A stretch of DNA of 64,000 nt from Verrucomicrobiaceae bacterium. Its GTDB lineage: Bacteria > Verrucomicrobiota > Verrucomicrobiia > Verrucomicrobiales > Verrucomicrobiaceae. Every line of letters starts with the position of its first letter. Position 1 is the stretch's first letter. Under the pieces are notes generated by a model that was not told where the DNA came from, did no database searches, and saw only the letters and a list, made by a program, of their open reading frames with translations. Made by a program: the position numbers and the translations under genes. The stretch is taken from assembly GCA_016795465.1 (NCBI GenBank), contig JAEUHK010000024.1:20691-84690 (forward strand). The letters are read 5' to 3'. Below are positions 26,475 through 34,208 of the stretch, piece after piece.

Positions 26475-27701
26475 ATGCCCCAGAACACCATCTATTTAGT
26501 CCGAAAGGGAACCGAGCTGCGCGATGCAGAGCGCGAAGCGCGCATCCAAATTACTCCTCCAGCGAATACGCTCGTTGAACAAATCCTTCCGCCGATTTTC
26601 AGTCGGCAGGCGTTTGTAGTGCCTCATGGCTCACTAGCTGTGCCGCTCGATCTGGACGGACTTCCGCTTCGTGCGCGAATCAAGGAGACCGGTGATCAGG
26701 TTCAAATTTACCCGGAGTTTCGAATCACCGGTGTCGATGGCGACGAAGGAGGCAAGCAACTCGCGCGAGCGGTGTTTCATCGGTTTGATGAACAACTGGT
26801 GGTCATTCGTGAACGGCTCGATGGAATATTCCGTTCGCGCCTCGGTCAACAACCTGACGCCACCGAATTGGAGGCCATTGCATCCAGCTCTAATCATGCG
26901 TCAGAGCCAATAGTTCGCACAATCCGAATGGAATTGGGATTGAAGGTAGAGTGGACGCTTCAACCAGAGCCACAAACTGCCACTTGGCTTCAGAAACTTG
27001 CCATCTCGACCCCGATCTCGCGAACATTGACGTTCAACAAGGAGCTTCCAACAACAGAGTTTAAGCTAACCTTTACTGTCACCGTGGAGCGTGCCGATCT
27101 AGCCCATGTTCATCGTGTCCAACGAAGAGCTTTGCAGAATCTGACTCCCGACCAGGAAATTCAGAGGTTGGAGGCCAGGGTTTATGAAATAACGAATCCA
27201 GCGTTCCGGGCCATTTGGACGGGAATCAATGTGTGGAATGGCGACATCATCCGGGAGCTTGCGAAAGAAGGGTTCGGCTCAGTAGTCGCAAGAAGAGTTT
27301 CGAACGAGTTTGGCTATCAGGTGCGGTTTTCGGACTTTACCCCAGAGCCAAATGCCGCTGTGTTGCAGGCACTGAAGCAGGTGTCACCCCAAGCGATGCT
27401 CTTGGAAATTCACCAGGGTCAACAGAAGCTGTATCTTGAACTTCAAAAGACACGCCAGGAGACTCTGCTCGCGAACGAAGGCAATTTTGAATCAGTGAAG
27501 GACTTGGACGAGCGCATTGCGCGGGCGAAGCAAGAAATGGAGACCTCACGCACGGAGCACCTTCAGGGACCGCAACAACAGATACAAATGCTCGAAGGCG
27601 TGAAAGGAGGTGTGGGTGAGGATCTTCGTCGGAAGTTTCGCGATGCACTATTGCTGGAGGACTCATCCGGTGATGAGGACAAGTATCGACCACGTTCTTG
27701 A
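26475..27701 (+). CDS. Unrecognised protein with beta-rich head and coiled-coil tail
   Basis: 408 residues, no leader or membrane helix. Residues 1-110 look beta-rich (FVVPHGSLAVPLDLDGLPLR, DQVQIYPEFRITGVDGDEGG), and about 110-310 mix helices and strands (LGLKVEWTLQPEPQ, FKLTFTVTVERADL). From about 310 to 385 heptad-like charged residues form a long coiled coil (LLEIHQGQQKLYLELQKT, DLDERIARAKQEMETS). The overall plan recalls SPFH/band-7-type scaffold proteins but the sequence does not match well enough to claim it. It follows the large gene by 22 bases and precedes the zinc-ribbon membrane protein by 9 bases, in the same operon. Function unknown; a scaffold for envelope assembly is plausible. 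Confidence 0.7.
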   Translation: MPQNTIYLVRKGTELRDAEREARIQITPPANTLVEQILPPIFSRQAFVVPHGSLAVPLDLDGLPLRARIKETGDQVQIYPEFRITGVDGDEGGKQLARAVFHRFDEQLVVIRERLDGIFRSRLGQQPDATELEAIASSSNHASEPIVRTIRMELGLKVEWTLQPEPQTATWLQKLAISTPISRTLTFNKELPTTEFKLTFTVTVERADLAHVHRVQRRALQNLTPDQEIQRLEARVYEITNPAFRAIWTGINVWNGDIIRELAKEGFGSVVARRVSNEFGYQVRFSDFTPEPNAAVLQALKQVSPQAMLLEIHQGQQKLYLELQKTRQETLLANEGNFESVKDLDERIARAKQEMETSRTEHLQGPQQQIQMLEGVKGGVGEDLRRKFRDALLLEDSSGDEDKYRPRS

Positions 27702-27710
27702 GGCCTTGCT

Positions 27711-28502
27711 ATGGCAACCGTTTCCTTCAGATGTCAAAATCAGCAGTGCCGGGACTACATGAAGCGAGTCTCGGCAGGGGACGAATTTGTATGTCGCTGG
27801 GACACCTGCCGAGGAAAGGCGCTTTTGCGTGGAGAATATGTGGAGCAGGAAACTCCGTTTTGGGCTAAGCAGTCCTTCTTGGCGAGCCTTGCTGGGTTGT
27901 TTGCGATGGCTTTTGTGGCGTATGTTTTTTTGCGACCGGCGCCCCCTCAGCCTCCCGTTCAAGTTAGCGTCACGATTCCGCCAGGCTCGATTCAAGTGGT
28001 GAACAACACAAAGACACAAGAAGATGAAACTAGTGCGAAAAAGCCTATTGAAACACCCCCATCTCCGAATCCTCAGTTTGAAGTTGAGACGCTTGTTGCA
28101 TGTGCAGATCGGATTTTGAGTCAGTTTCGCAATCTGCACATTGCCCGTGCCACCTCATCGACAAAGTTCCTCAACGGACAACGGCAAACCGCGATTGATA
28201 GAACTGCGGATGAAGCTCTGGAACAAATTAAACTCACCTATCAGCAGGAAAAACTTTTCGAGGACAAGGCGAAGGAAATCGAAGGGAAGATCGAGGCCGA
28301 ACTGACATCCTATATGTCCTGTATGGAACGAATGAAACTGTTCACTAGCGGCGCGGTTTCAGATGCATTCGAGGCAGTCACGTCACAACGAGCAGCTCTT
28401 CCCACAAGCAGGTCGACCCCCGTTGGACTTGCACAGCAGCATTGGTCCAAACACATGACCAGAGAGCAGATCAAATCATCTTTCGAACAACACTCCGAGT
28501 AA
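27711..28502 (+). CDS. Zinc-ribbon single-pass membrane protein with helical periplasmic part
   Basis: 263 residues. The N-terminus holds a four-Cys zinc ribbon (Cys8, Cys13, Cys28, Cys33) followed by one membrane helix at about 55-75 (SFLASLAGLFAMAFVAYVFL). Since the ribbon precedes the helix it should face the cytoplasm, with the rest outside. After a proline-rich linker (PAPPQPPVQV) and a charged segment, residues about 125-260 are helical (TADEALEQIKLTYQQEKLFE), probably coiled coil. The layout fits a transducer carrying an intracellular signal across the inner membrane. Nine-base gaps on both sides link it tightly to its neighbours. No catalytic domain is recognised. Confidence 0.75.
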   Translation: MATVSFRCQNQQCRDYMKRVSAGDEFVCRWDTCRGKALLRGEYVEQETPFWAKQSFLASLAGLFAMAFVAYVFLRPAPPQPPVQVSVTIPPGSIQVVNNTKTQEDETSAKKPIETPPSPNPQFEVETLVACADRILSQFRNLHIARATSSTKFLNGQRQTAIDRTADEALEQIKLTYQQEKLFEDKAKEIEGKIEAELTSYMSCMERMKLFTSGAVSDAFEAVTSQRAALPTSRSTPVGLAQQHWSKHMTREQIKSSFEQHSE

Positions 28503-28511
28503 CAAATCCCC

Positions 28512-28958
28512 ATGAATCCTCCTTCCCTTCGTGCTTTTCTCCTGCTTGGGACTTCCTTAGCGCTTTCTGTCTTCATCACCTCGTGCGCCATGACCGGCGA
28601 TCCCATGGAGGACACCATTTTCTTCAGTCGTCAAATGGCGGATCAGAGGCTCGCGCAAAAGCGCTACGAGTTGGGGCAGGAACAGAGGGCAACCGAAGCT
28701 GAACAAATTCGCTCCCGGACGTTAAACCAACAGATCTCCAGCGAGAGGGCTGCCAAGCAAAAGAATGACAGCGATGCTGCCGATTTGCGATCTAAGATAG
28801 GACTAGCAGAGGCCGAGCTGGCAAAGGCGGAGCAAGATGTTGCCGATGCGGAAAGCCAGGGGGGCGTTGACCGTGCCGCTATCAAGCGACGAGACGATTT
28901 ACAAGCAGAGGTAAATCGGCTCACGAAAATCTTGCACCGTCTGCTCAGCATAGAATAG
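28512..28958 (+). CDS. Coiled-coil lipoprotein
   Basis: 148 residues. The leader MNPPSLRAFLLLGTSLALSV ends FITSC with lipobox Cys25. The mature part is nearly all charged helix from about 55 to 140 (RAAKQKNDSDAADLRSKIGL, EAELAKAEQDVADAESQG), a coiled coil. No enzymatic motif. The Asp at position +5 after the Cys, not +2, gives no clear inner-membrane retention signal, so outer-membrane anchoring is plausible. It is the seventh gene of the operon, 9 bases after the zinc-ribbon gene. Confidence 0.82.
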   Translation: MNPPSLRAFLLLGTSLALSVFITSCAMTGDPMEDTIFFSRQMADQRLAQKRYELGQEQRATEAEQIRSRTLNQQISSERAAKQKNDSDAADLRSKIGLAEAELAKAEQDVADAESQGGVDRAAIKRRDDLQAEVNRLTKILHRLLSIE

Positions 28959-28972
28959 CATCCTCCAGTCCC

Positions 28973-29629
28973 ATGAAAACAAACACCCTCATCCGCATCG
29001 TGTATCTCCTCTGCCTTGTGAGTTTGGCCTCTTGTGTCGCCCCCGGCAATCCGGCAGTTCGAGAGGCACGCGGAAAGTTCAATTCACGCAGGACGATCGC
29101 TCAAGGAACAATTGGAGGGGCATTGCTCGGAGCTGCGATTGGTGCGGCCATTGGTGCCACCCAGGGAAACGGAGATCGAAATGACATCGCACGCGGGGCT
29201 GCCTTCGGGGCACTCGCCGGGGGAGTGGCGGGGAATGTGTATGGGCGGAACGTCGCGCAACAGCGTCAAGCGTATGCTGTTCGCGAAGGAGCGCTTGATA
29301 ATGCGATTGCGAACGCATCCTCAACGAGGAAAGCTGCGTCGGAGTTCAACCACGCACTTGCTGGCCAACTGAAGAAGGCTCGGGCCGACAAATCCACCAC
29401 GGCTGGAACTGTAGCTGATGCCCAAGCGGTCCTTTCTTCTGTCAATCGTGAGATTGCAAGGCAGAGAAGCGCACTTGATTCCGCAAGAACGGCCGGGTTG
29501 TCGACAAGGGATCAGCATCGACTTCAAACGGAGATCAGCGGCCTTGAAGGCGAGCGACGGCAGTTGCAGTCCAACATCGACAGACTTGCCGCACCTGCGT
29601 CGCCTGCAGGCCTGGCTGGGGCACGCTGA
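28973..29629 (+). CDS. Glycine-zipper lipoprotein with coiled-coil tail
   Basis: 218 residues. The leader MKTNTLIRIVYLLCLVSLAS is followed by lipobox Cys21. Residues about 45-91 form two glycine-zipper helices (GTIGGALLGAAIGAAIGATQ and IARGAAFGALAGGVAGNVYG), a motif used by outer-membrane lipoproteins and pore-like assemblies. The rest to about 205 is coiled coil (SSVNREIARQRSALDSARTA, HRLQTEISGLEGERRQLQSN). Glycine-zipper proteins tend to oligomerise and insert in membranes. As the last gene of the operon it, with the coiled-coil lipoprotein, gives this TIR locus an envelope component. A hairpin follows 16 bases after its stop. Confidence 0.85.
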   Translation: MKTNTLIRIVYLLCLVSLASCVAPGNPAVREARGKFNSRRTIAQGTIGGALLGAAIGAAIGATQGNGDRNDIARGAAFGALAGGVAGNVYGRNVAQQRQAYAVREGALDNAIANASSTRKAASEFNHALAGQLKKARADKSTTAGTVADAQAVLSSVNREIARQRSALDSARTAGLSTRDQHRLQTEISGLEGERRQLQSNIDRLAAPASPAGLAGAR

Positions 29630-29645
29630 ATAATTTTAGATTCAC

Positions 29646-29667
29646 GGAACATTCAAAGGAATGTTCC
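29646..29667 (+). terminator. Candidate terminator hairpin after the TIR operon
   Basis: A perfect 9-bp stem GGAACATTC/GAATGTTCC with loop AAAG follows the last gene by 16 bases. There is no T-run after it, so it is at best a weak or factor-assisted terminator; it also lies in the convergent gap facing the beta-helix gene. Confidence 0.5.
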
Positions 29668-29706
29668 ATGAAACCATCGAAAGATTGACAAAGTTTTTGC
29701 CAGCCA

Positions 29707-32697
29707 TCACCTCACCATCCCAGGCTTAAGTCCAACCGCCTTCCCATCGCTCGCCTTGCTCAGCGGATTGTCCGCAGCGGGGATGAAGTCTTTAAAGTCG
29801 AGCGGAGCCAAGGTGCTGCCGGTTTGGTGGAGTTCGGTTTCGCGCCAGGCGGTTTCGATTTTTCGCCACTCGGGGTTTTCGCCGTCGTTGCGGGGGACGA
29901 GTTGCGGGGCGGCGGGGATCGCGGGATTGCCGGTGCGGCTGGTTTGATCCTGTCGGAACTTCGTTTGCAGGTCGGTGAGCAGGAGATTCTCGCCGCGATA
30001 CATGGCGGGGTCAGCGTGGCCGACCTGCTGGCCGTGGATGAAGGCGGTCTCGACGAGGTGACGCTCCGCGCCGGGGATGCGGGTGTGGAAGACGTTGTGG
30101 TCGGAGCGCAGCGCGTCGGCGTGCCACACGCGGAGCAGGGCGTTCTTCACTTTCGACGGGATGCTGTCGCAGACGAGGTTGTGATGGAAGTGCAGCAGCA
30201 CATCAGGCGTGTCCATGTGCGCGGTGAGGGCGCGGAGGAAATTGTTGTAGAAGACGCAGTGACGCACGGTGAGGTCGGGGCAACTGGCGGCACCAATCGC
30301 CTCGCCCATGCCGCCGATGAAGACGCTGTTTTCGATGAGCAGGTTCGTGACTTTTTCCGCGGCAATGAGCGTGCCGACGTAGCCCTCGAGCTCGCGTCCA
30401 TCGTGAAAGCAGCGGCGGATGACATGATGCGAGCCGCCAGTGATGCGGATGATCGGCCCCAGCTCCGGCGCGAAGCGGAAATGGCGGAAGCGCAGGCCGT
30501 CGAGGATGATGTGATGCTTGTGCGGGAGGATGAAGGCGGTCGCGCGGAAGCGGTCGCTGCCATCCATCCACACGATCTCGCCGGGCGCGGCCGCAAAGGT
30601 GATCGGCGCACCGGCATCGCCGCTGCTGCGGATGCGCACGGTTTCCTCATACACACCGGCGTGAATGAGCACCGTGTCGCCCGCACGCGCGGCATCGGCG
30701 GCGGCGGAGATCGTGGGGAAATCGCCGGGCACATGCAGCGTGCGTGCCGGTGCTGCGGCGGTGGCGGTGGTGACGGTTTGCGTTTCGGAAACGGCCTGCG
30801 TTTTGTCCGCAGGCGGCTGATGCGTGGCAAAGAGCCGCTGCTCGTCCTTGCGACGCGAGGTGACGCGAAACTCGTAGGCCTTGCCCGGCTGCAATCCGCT
30901 CAAGCTCACGCTGTGCTGGCTGCCGCGTGGCGTTTCGATTTTGCTGTCGCCCCATTCGAGCGTCGTCTCCGCGGCCTGCGTGGGCGTGCTCCAGTCCAGC
31001 GTGGCCGTCGTGGACGTCACATCATGCACGGCGACCTGGCTGATCGGCAGCGGTCGCGTGCGACTGAGCCGCAGAAACGGCCCGATGGTCGAGCCATGCA
31101 GTCCGCGACCGATGAGCGGCGAGTCGTCGGGCAACACATCGCCTTCAGGAGCCGTGGTGACGTTCGAATGCACCCACAGGCCGTTTTGCGACGCCGCATC
31201 CATCTGGCGCTCGGCGATGATGTTCGACACAAAACTGCCTCCCGGCGAGTTTTCGACGCGCAATGGCCCTCGCAGCCAATTGTGCGCCACATGCACCTTC
31301 GGCGACTCGCGGACGAAAAGCCCGCCCAACGTGCAAAACTCGATGCGCAGGCCCTCGCAGCCCGAGAGGACCGCTTTTTCGCGAATGTGCAGTCCCTGCA
31401 GCCGCACGCCGGGCGCGTCCTTGATGAGCACATCCTTCACCACGACGCGATCATGCCCATGGCGACGCACATCCGCCTTCGCACGCGCCACGAGCGTCTC
31501 CTCATACTCGCCCGCCATGAGATACACCGTGCCGCTGGCCTTCGCGGCATGCGCAAGCGTTTTCCACGGCTTCGCCTTCGTGCCCGGATTCGCATCATCG
31601 CCGCCGGGCGACACAAAGAAGACCTGCTCCGTGCGATAATCATGATTCAGCACATCCGCAAAACGCGCCGCGTCCGCTGGCGTGGCTCCGGCGGGCAGTT
31701 CGATGTTCTCCGCGCCCGGCGGACGGTAGAACTTGCGACCGATGCACACATTGCCGCGCTGCACCGCATCTTTGAGATCACCTTTGATCATGATGCTCGC
31801 GTTGATCGCGAGGTTGTCGATCATCGCGCAACCATCGCCACCGCTGTAAAACGTGATGTCATTGCGGCTCGTGCTCGCGTCCGGCATGTGACCCTCCACG
31901 CGGTTGCGCTGAAAGGTCGTGCCCGCCACGCCCCAGCCGACGATGTTGTTGCCGATGTCCACATGCCGCGACCAGTTGCCAAACGCCGTGCAATCCTCCA
32001 CCACGCAGCCCTGGCCTTTGCCGAGCAGATGAAGGCCGCCACTGTTCAGATACGCCGTGCAGTTTCGCACGATGCAGCTCTCGCAGTCCTTCAACATCAG
32101 CCCCCAGCGCGTGCGCGAGCCCTGCTGCACCTCGTAGTCGCGATGGCTGAAGCCGGTGAACGACAGCCCGTCGATGATCACATGCTTCGAGCCCGTGAGC
32201 AGCAGCCCGTTCGCATTCGTGACCGACGCGCCCATCGCATGACACACCGGCGGCAGCGAGTCCGACGTGTGCACATACAGCCGCCCGTTTTTGTCATCCT
32301 GATGATAACTCATCAACGACGTCTCCACCTCCGCCGCGCTCATCTTCGGCTCCAGCGTGCGAAACGTGCTGCGCTCAAACACCGACTCCGCCTTCTGTGT
32401 CATCTCCGTCACAAAAACATCCCGCAGCCCCGGCGCGGCCTTGAAGTCCCCCAACTCCACATCCCCCCGCATCAACACACTCCCCGCCCGCCAAGCGCGA
32501 ATCGTGATCGGCGCCTCCGCCATCCCCACCAATGTGCCCGACACCACCTCCCGATACTCCCCCGGCATGATCGTGAGCGTGTCACCCGCTTTGAGCGCCG
32601 CCACGCCCTCGCCAATCGTTTTGAAGCCGCCTGGGCCGACGGTGAGTTCGGCGGCTGAGGCGCAGGAGATGAGAAAGCAAAGTCCGAGTCGAAGCAT
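29707..32697 (-). CDS. Secreted double right-handed beta-helix protein with FnIII domain
   Basis: 996 residues with signal peptide MLRLGLCFLISCASAAEL. The first half (about 17-530) opens TVGPGGFKTIGEGVAALKAG, the usual DUF1565/pectate-lyase-like entry, then parallel beta-helix coils (HVIIDGLSFTGFSHRDYEV, CVVEDCTAFGNWSRHVDIGN). A fibronectin type III module is at about 560-640 (TTATLDWSTPTQAAE, LSGLQPGKAYEFRVTSR). A second helix repeats the same entry at about 670 (LHVPGDFPTISAAADAARAG) and goes on to HHIILDGLRFRHFRF. Such proteins bind or cleave acidic polysaccharides; no lyase catalytic pair was identified. Convergent with the TIR operon. Confidence 0.85.
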   Translation of the reverse strand: MLRLGLCFLISCASAAELTVGPGGFKTIGEGVAALKAGDTLTIMPGEYREVVSGTLVGMAEAPITIRAWRAGSVLMRGDVELGDFKAAPGLRDVFVTEMTQKAESVFERSTFRTLEPKMSAAEVETSLMSYHQDDKNGRLYVHTSDSLPPVCHAMGASVTNANGLLLTGSKHVIIDGLSFTGFSHRDYEVQQGSRTRWGLMLKDCESCIVRNCTAYLNSGGLHLLGKGQGCVVEDCTAFGNWSRHVDIGNNIVGWGVAGTTFQRNRVEGHMPDASTSRNDITFYSGGDGCAMIDNLAINASIMIKGDLKDAVQRGNVCIGRKFYRPPGAENIELPAGATPADAARFADVLNHDYRTEQVFFVSPGGDDANPGTKAKPWKTLAHAAKASGTVYLMAGEYEETLVARAKADVRRHGHDRVVVKDVLIKDAPGVRLQGLHIREKAVLSGCEGLRIEFCTLGGLFVRESPKVHVAHNWLRGPLRVENSPGGSFVSNIIAERQMDAASQNGLWVHSNVTTAPEGDVLPDDSPLIGRGLHGSTIGPFLRLSRTRPLPISQVAVHDVTSTTATLDWSTPTQAAETTLEWGDSKIETPRGSQHSVSLSGLQPGKAYEFRVTSRRKDEQRLFATHQPPADKTQAVSETQTVTTATAAAPARTLHVPGDFPTISAAADAARAGDTVLIHAGVYEETVRIRSSGDAGAPITFAAAPGEIVWMDGSDRFRATAFILPHKHHIILDGLRFRHFRFAPELGPIIRITGGSHHVIRRCFHDGRELEGYVGTLIAAEKVTNLLIENSVFIGGMGEAIGAASCPDLTVRHCVFYNNFLRALTAHMDTPDVLLHFHHNLVCDSIPSKVKNALLRVWHADALRSDHNVFHTRIPGAERHLVETAFIHGQQVGHADPAMYRGENLLLTDLQTKFRQDQTSRTGNPAIPAAPQLVPRNDGENPEWRKIETAWRETELHQTGSTLAPLDFKDFIPAADNPLSKASDGKAVGLKPGMVR

Positions 32698-32816
32698 GGG
32701 GCGAATACGCCAATCGAAGGGCGATTTCGACGACTAACCGGGACGATCCCCACCTTGACGTCGATTGGTTGGAGTCGAACTGTCGAGACGTTTCCTGATC
32801 CTTCTCTTCTTTCGCC

Positions 32817-33959
32817 ATGTCTTCCAAAAAGCCGGCCAAACCAAAGCCCAAGTCACCGCCTGAAAGCCGAGGCTCTCGCGGCAGGATGCGCGACGGAGCC
32901 CTCTTTCCAGCTCCTCCGTCAAAGGCCGACCTCCCCGTCAGCTACGCAGGCACCTTGCAGGAGATCAAGAGCCACCTCCGCCATGCCCGCGTCCGCGCTG
33001 TGCTGGCAGCGAATCCCATCGTCATGGAAGCCTATTGGCATACAGGCAAGATCATCCTCCAGCGCCAGGAAGAGGCGGCCTGGGGTGCCAAGGTCATTGA
33101 TCGTCTGTCCGCCGACCTGCGAGAGGAGTTCCCGGACATGGGCGGGCTATCCTCGAGGAACCTGCTGTCCATGAGTCTTTTCGCTGAGGCGTTCCCGGAC
33201 GGCCCAATTGCGAAACAAGCTGTTTCGCAATTGCCTTGGGGCCACATCGTCCGGCTCCTCCAGATGGTCAAAGCCCCCGCCGCGCGGGACTTTTACATCC
33301 GCGAGGCCATCACCCACGGCTGGAGCCGCAGCATCTTGGAAATGCAGATTCAGGGCCAGCTCCACCTCCGCGCTGGCAAGGCCGTGACCAATTTCGCCCT
33401 CACCATGCCGCCTGCTGACTCGGACATGGCCGCCCAGCTTTTCAAAGACCCCTACCTCTTTGACTTCATCGGCACCGCCGATCCCCGCCGCGAGGCCGAG
33501 GTCGAGCAGGCGCTCATGGATCACGTCCAGAGCTTCCTCTTGGAGCTGGGAGCAGGCTTCGCCTTCGTCGGCAGGCGTGTTCATCTGGAGGTCGGCGGCG
33601 ATGACTTCTATCTCGACCTTCTGTTCTACCACCTGCGCCTTCGCCGCTACGTCGTCATCGAGCTGAAAGCCCGCGCTTTCCAGCCCGGCGATGTCGGCCA
33701 GCTCAATCTTTACCGCGCCGCCGTGGACGATCTCCTGCGACATCCCGAGGACCAACCCACCATTGGCCTCCTGCTCTGTCGTGGCAAAAACAAGCTCGTC
33801 GTCGAGTATGCCCTCAGCGGCCTGGATCAATCCATCGCCGTCGCCGACTGGAAGAAGCACATCACCGAGACCCTGCCCGCCGAGTTCCAAGGAAGTCTGC
33901 CGACGATTGAGGAGATTGAGGCGGAGTTAAGAGAGAAACTGACAACAGATCGGCAGTGA
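32817..33959 (+). CDS. DUF1016 (YhcG-type) PD-(D/E)XK nuclease
   Basis: 380 residues, no leader. The first half has the DUF1016 N-terminal helical domain (IKSHLRHARVRAVLAANPIV, then MEAYWHTGKIIL and LSADLREEFPDMGGLSSRNL). The second half has the nuclease core: VGGDDFYLDLLFYHLRLRRY followed by VVIELKA, i.e. Asp...Glu-x-Lys of the PD-(D/E)XK fold, then GDVGQLNLYRAAVD and PTIGLLLCRGKNK. YhcG proteins are accessory nucleases often found in defence islands and next to mobile elements. It has a lysine/proline-rich first 40 residues. Divergent from the beta-helix gene and followed by a KilA-N remnant. Confidence 0.92.
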   Translation: MSSKKPAKPKPKSPPESRGSRGRMRDGALFPAPPSKADLPVSYAGTLQEIKSHLRHARVRAVLAANPIVMEAYWHTGKIILQRQEEAAWGAKVIDRLSADLREEFPDMGGLSSRNLLSMSLFAEAFPDGPIAKQAVSQLPWGHIVRLLQMVKAPAARDFYIREAITHGWSRSILEMQIQGQLHLRAGKAVTNFALTMPPADSDMAAQLFKDPYLFDFIGTADPRREAEVEQALMDHVQSFLLELGAGFAFVGRRVHLEVGGDDFYLDLLFYHLRLRRYVVIELKARAFQPGDVGQLNLYRAAVDDLLRHPEDQPTIGLLLCRGKNKLVVEYALSGLDQSIAVADWKKHITETLPAEFQGSLPTIEEIEAELREKLTTDRQ

Positions 33960-33983
33960 GATGAATCATCAACCACATAGAAA

Positions 33984-34208
33984 CTGAGCCTCGGCGTCTG
34001 GGAGCGGATCAACAACCCTGAATTTGATTCCCTCGAACTCGAGGGAATTAGAAATGCAGCCGGCTGGAACAACTTCTTCCTCTCCGCCAAGAAATGGATT
34101 GATCTGACTGTAGCCAAGGGCCTCATCGCCAGTGCTGGATGCGTTTCCAAAAAAGCGACCTGCGCGCCTCATGTCGCTTATCTCTTCAAAACGATCCGCG
34201 CCGAGTGA
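33984..34208 (+). pseudogene. KilA-N domain remnant
   Basis: A frame without start codon reads LSLGVWERINNPEFDSLELE then GIRNAAGWNNFFLSAKKWID and LTVAKGLIASAG. This is the core of KilA-N/RhaA phage-type DNA-binding domains (LGxWExxxNPxFxxxEFExIxxxAGxNxFxLSxxKWIExTxAxGIxSxxG). An in-frame stop lies just upstream at 33978 and the C-terminal H-x-D/E... part is lost, with TGA at 34206-34208. It overlaps the end of the convergent sialidase gene. It is the decayed relic of a phage or mobile-element gene associated with the DUF1016 nuclease. Confidence 0.75.

Noticed and set aside
26475..27701. SPFH/band-7 (stomatin) protein
   Set aside because: Head-and-coiled-coil plan is similar, but the SPFH sequence pattern and N-terminal membrane helix are absent.
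29824..32658. 944-codon plus-strand frame
   Set aside because: Antisense to the beta-helix gene; the minus strand has signal peptide and repeat structure, this one is low-complexity Arg/Ala.
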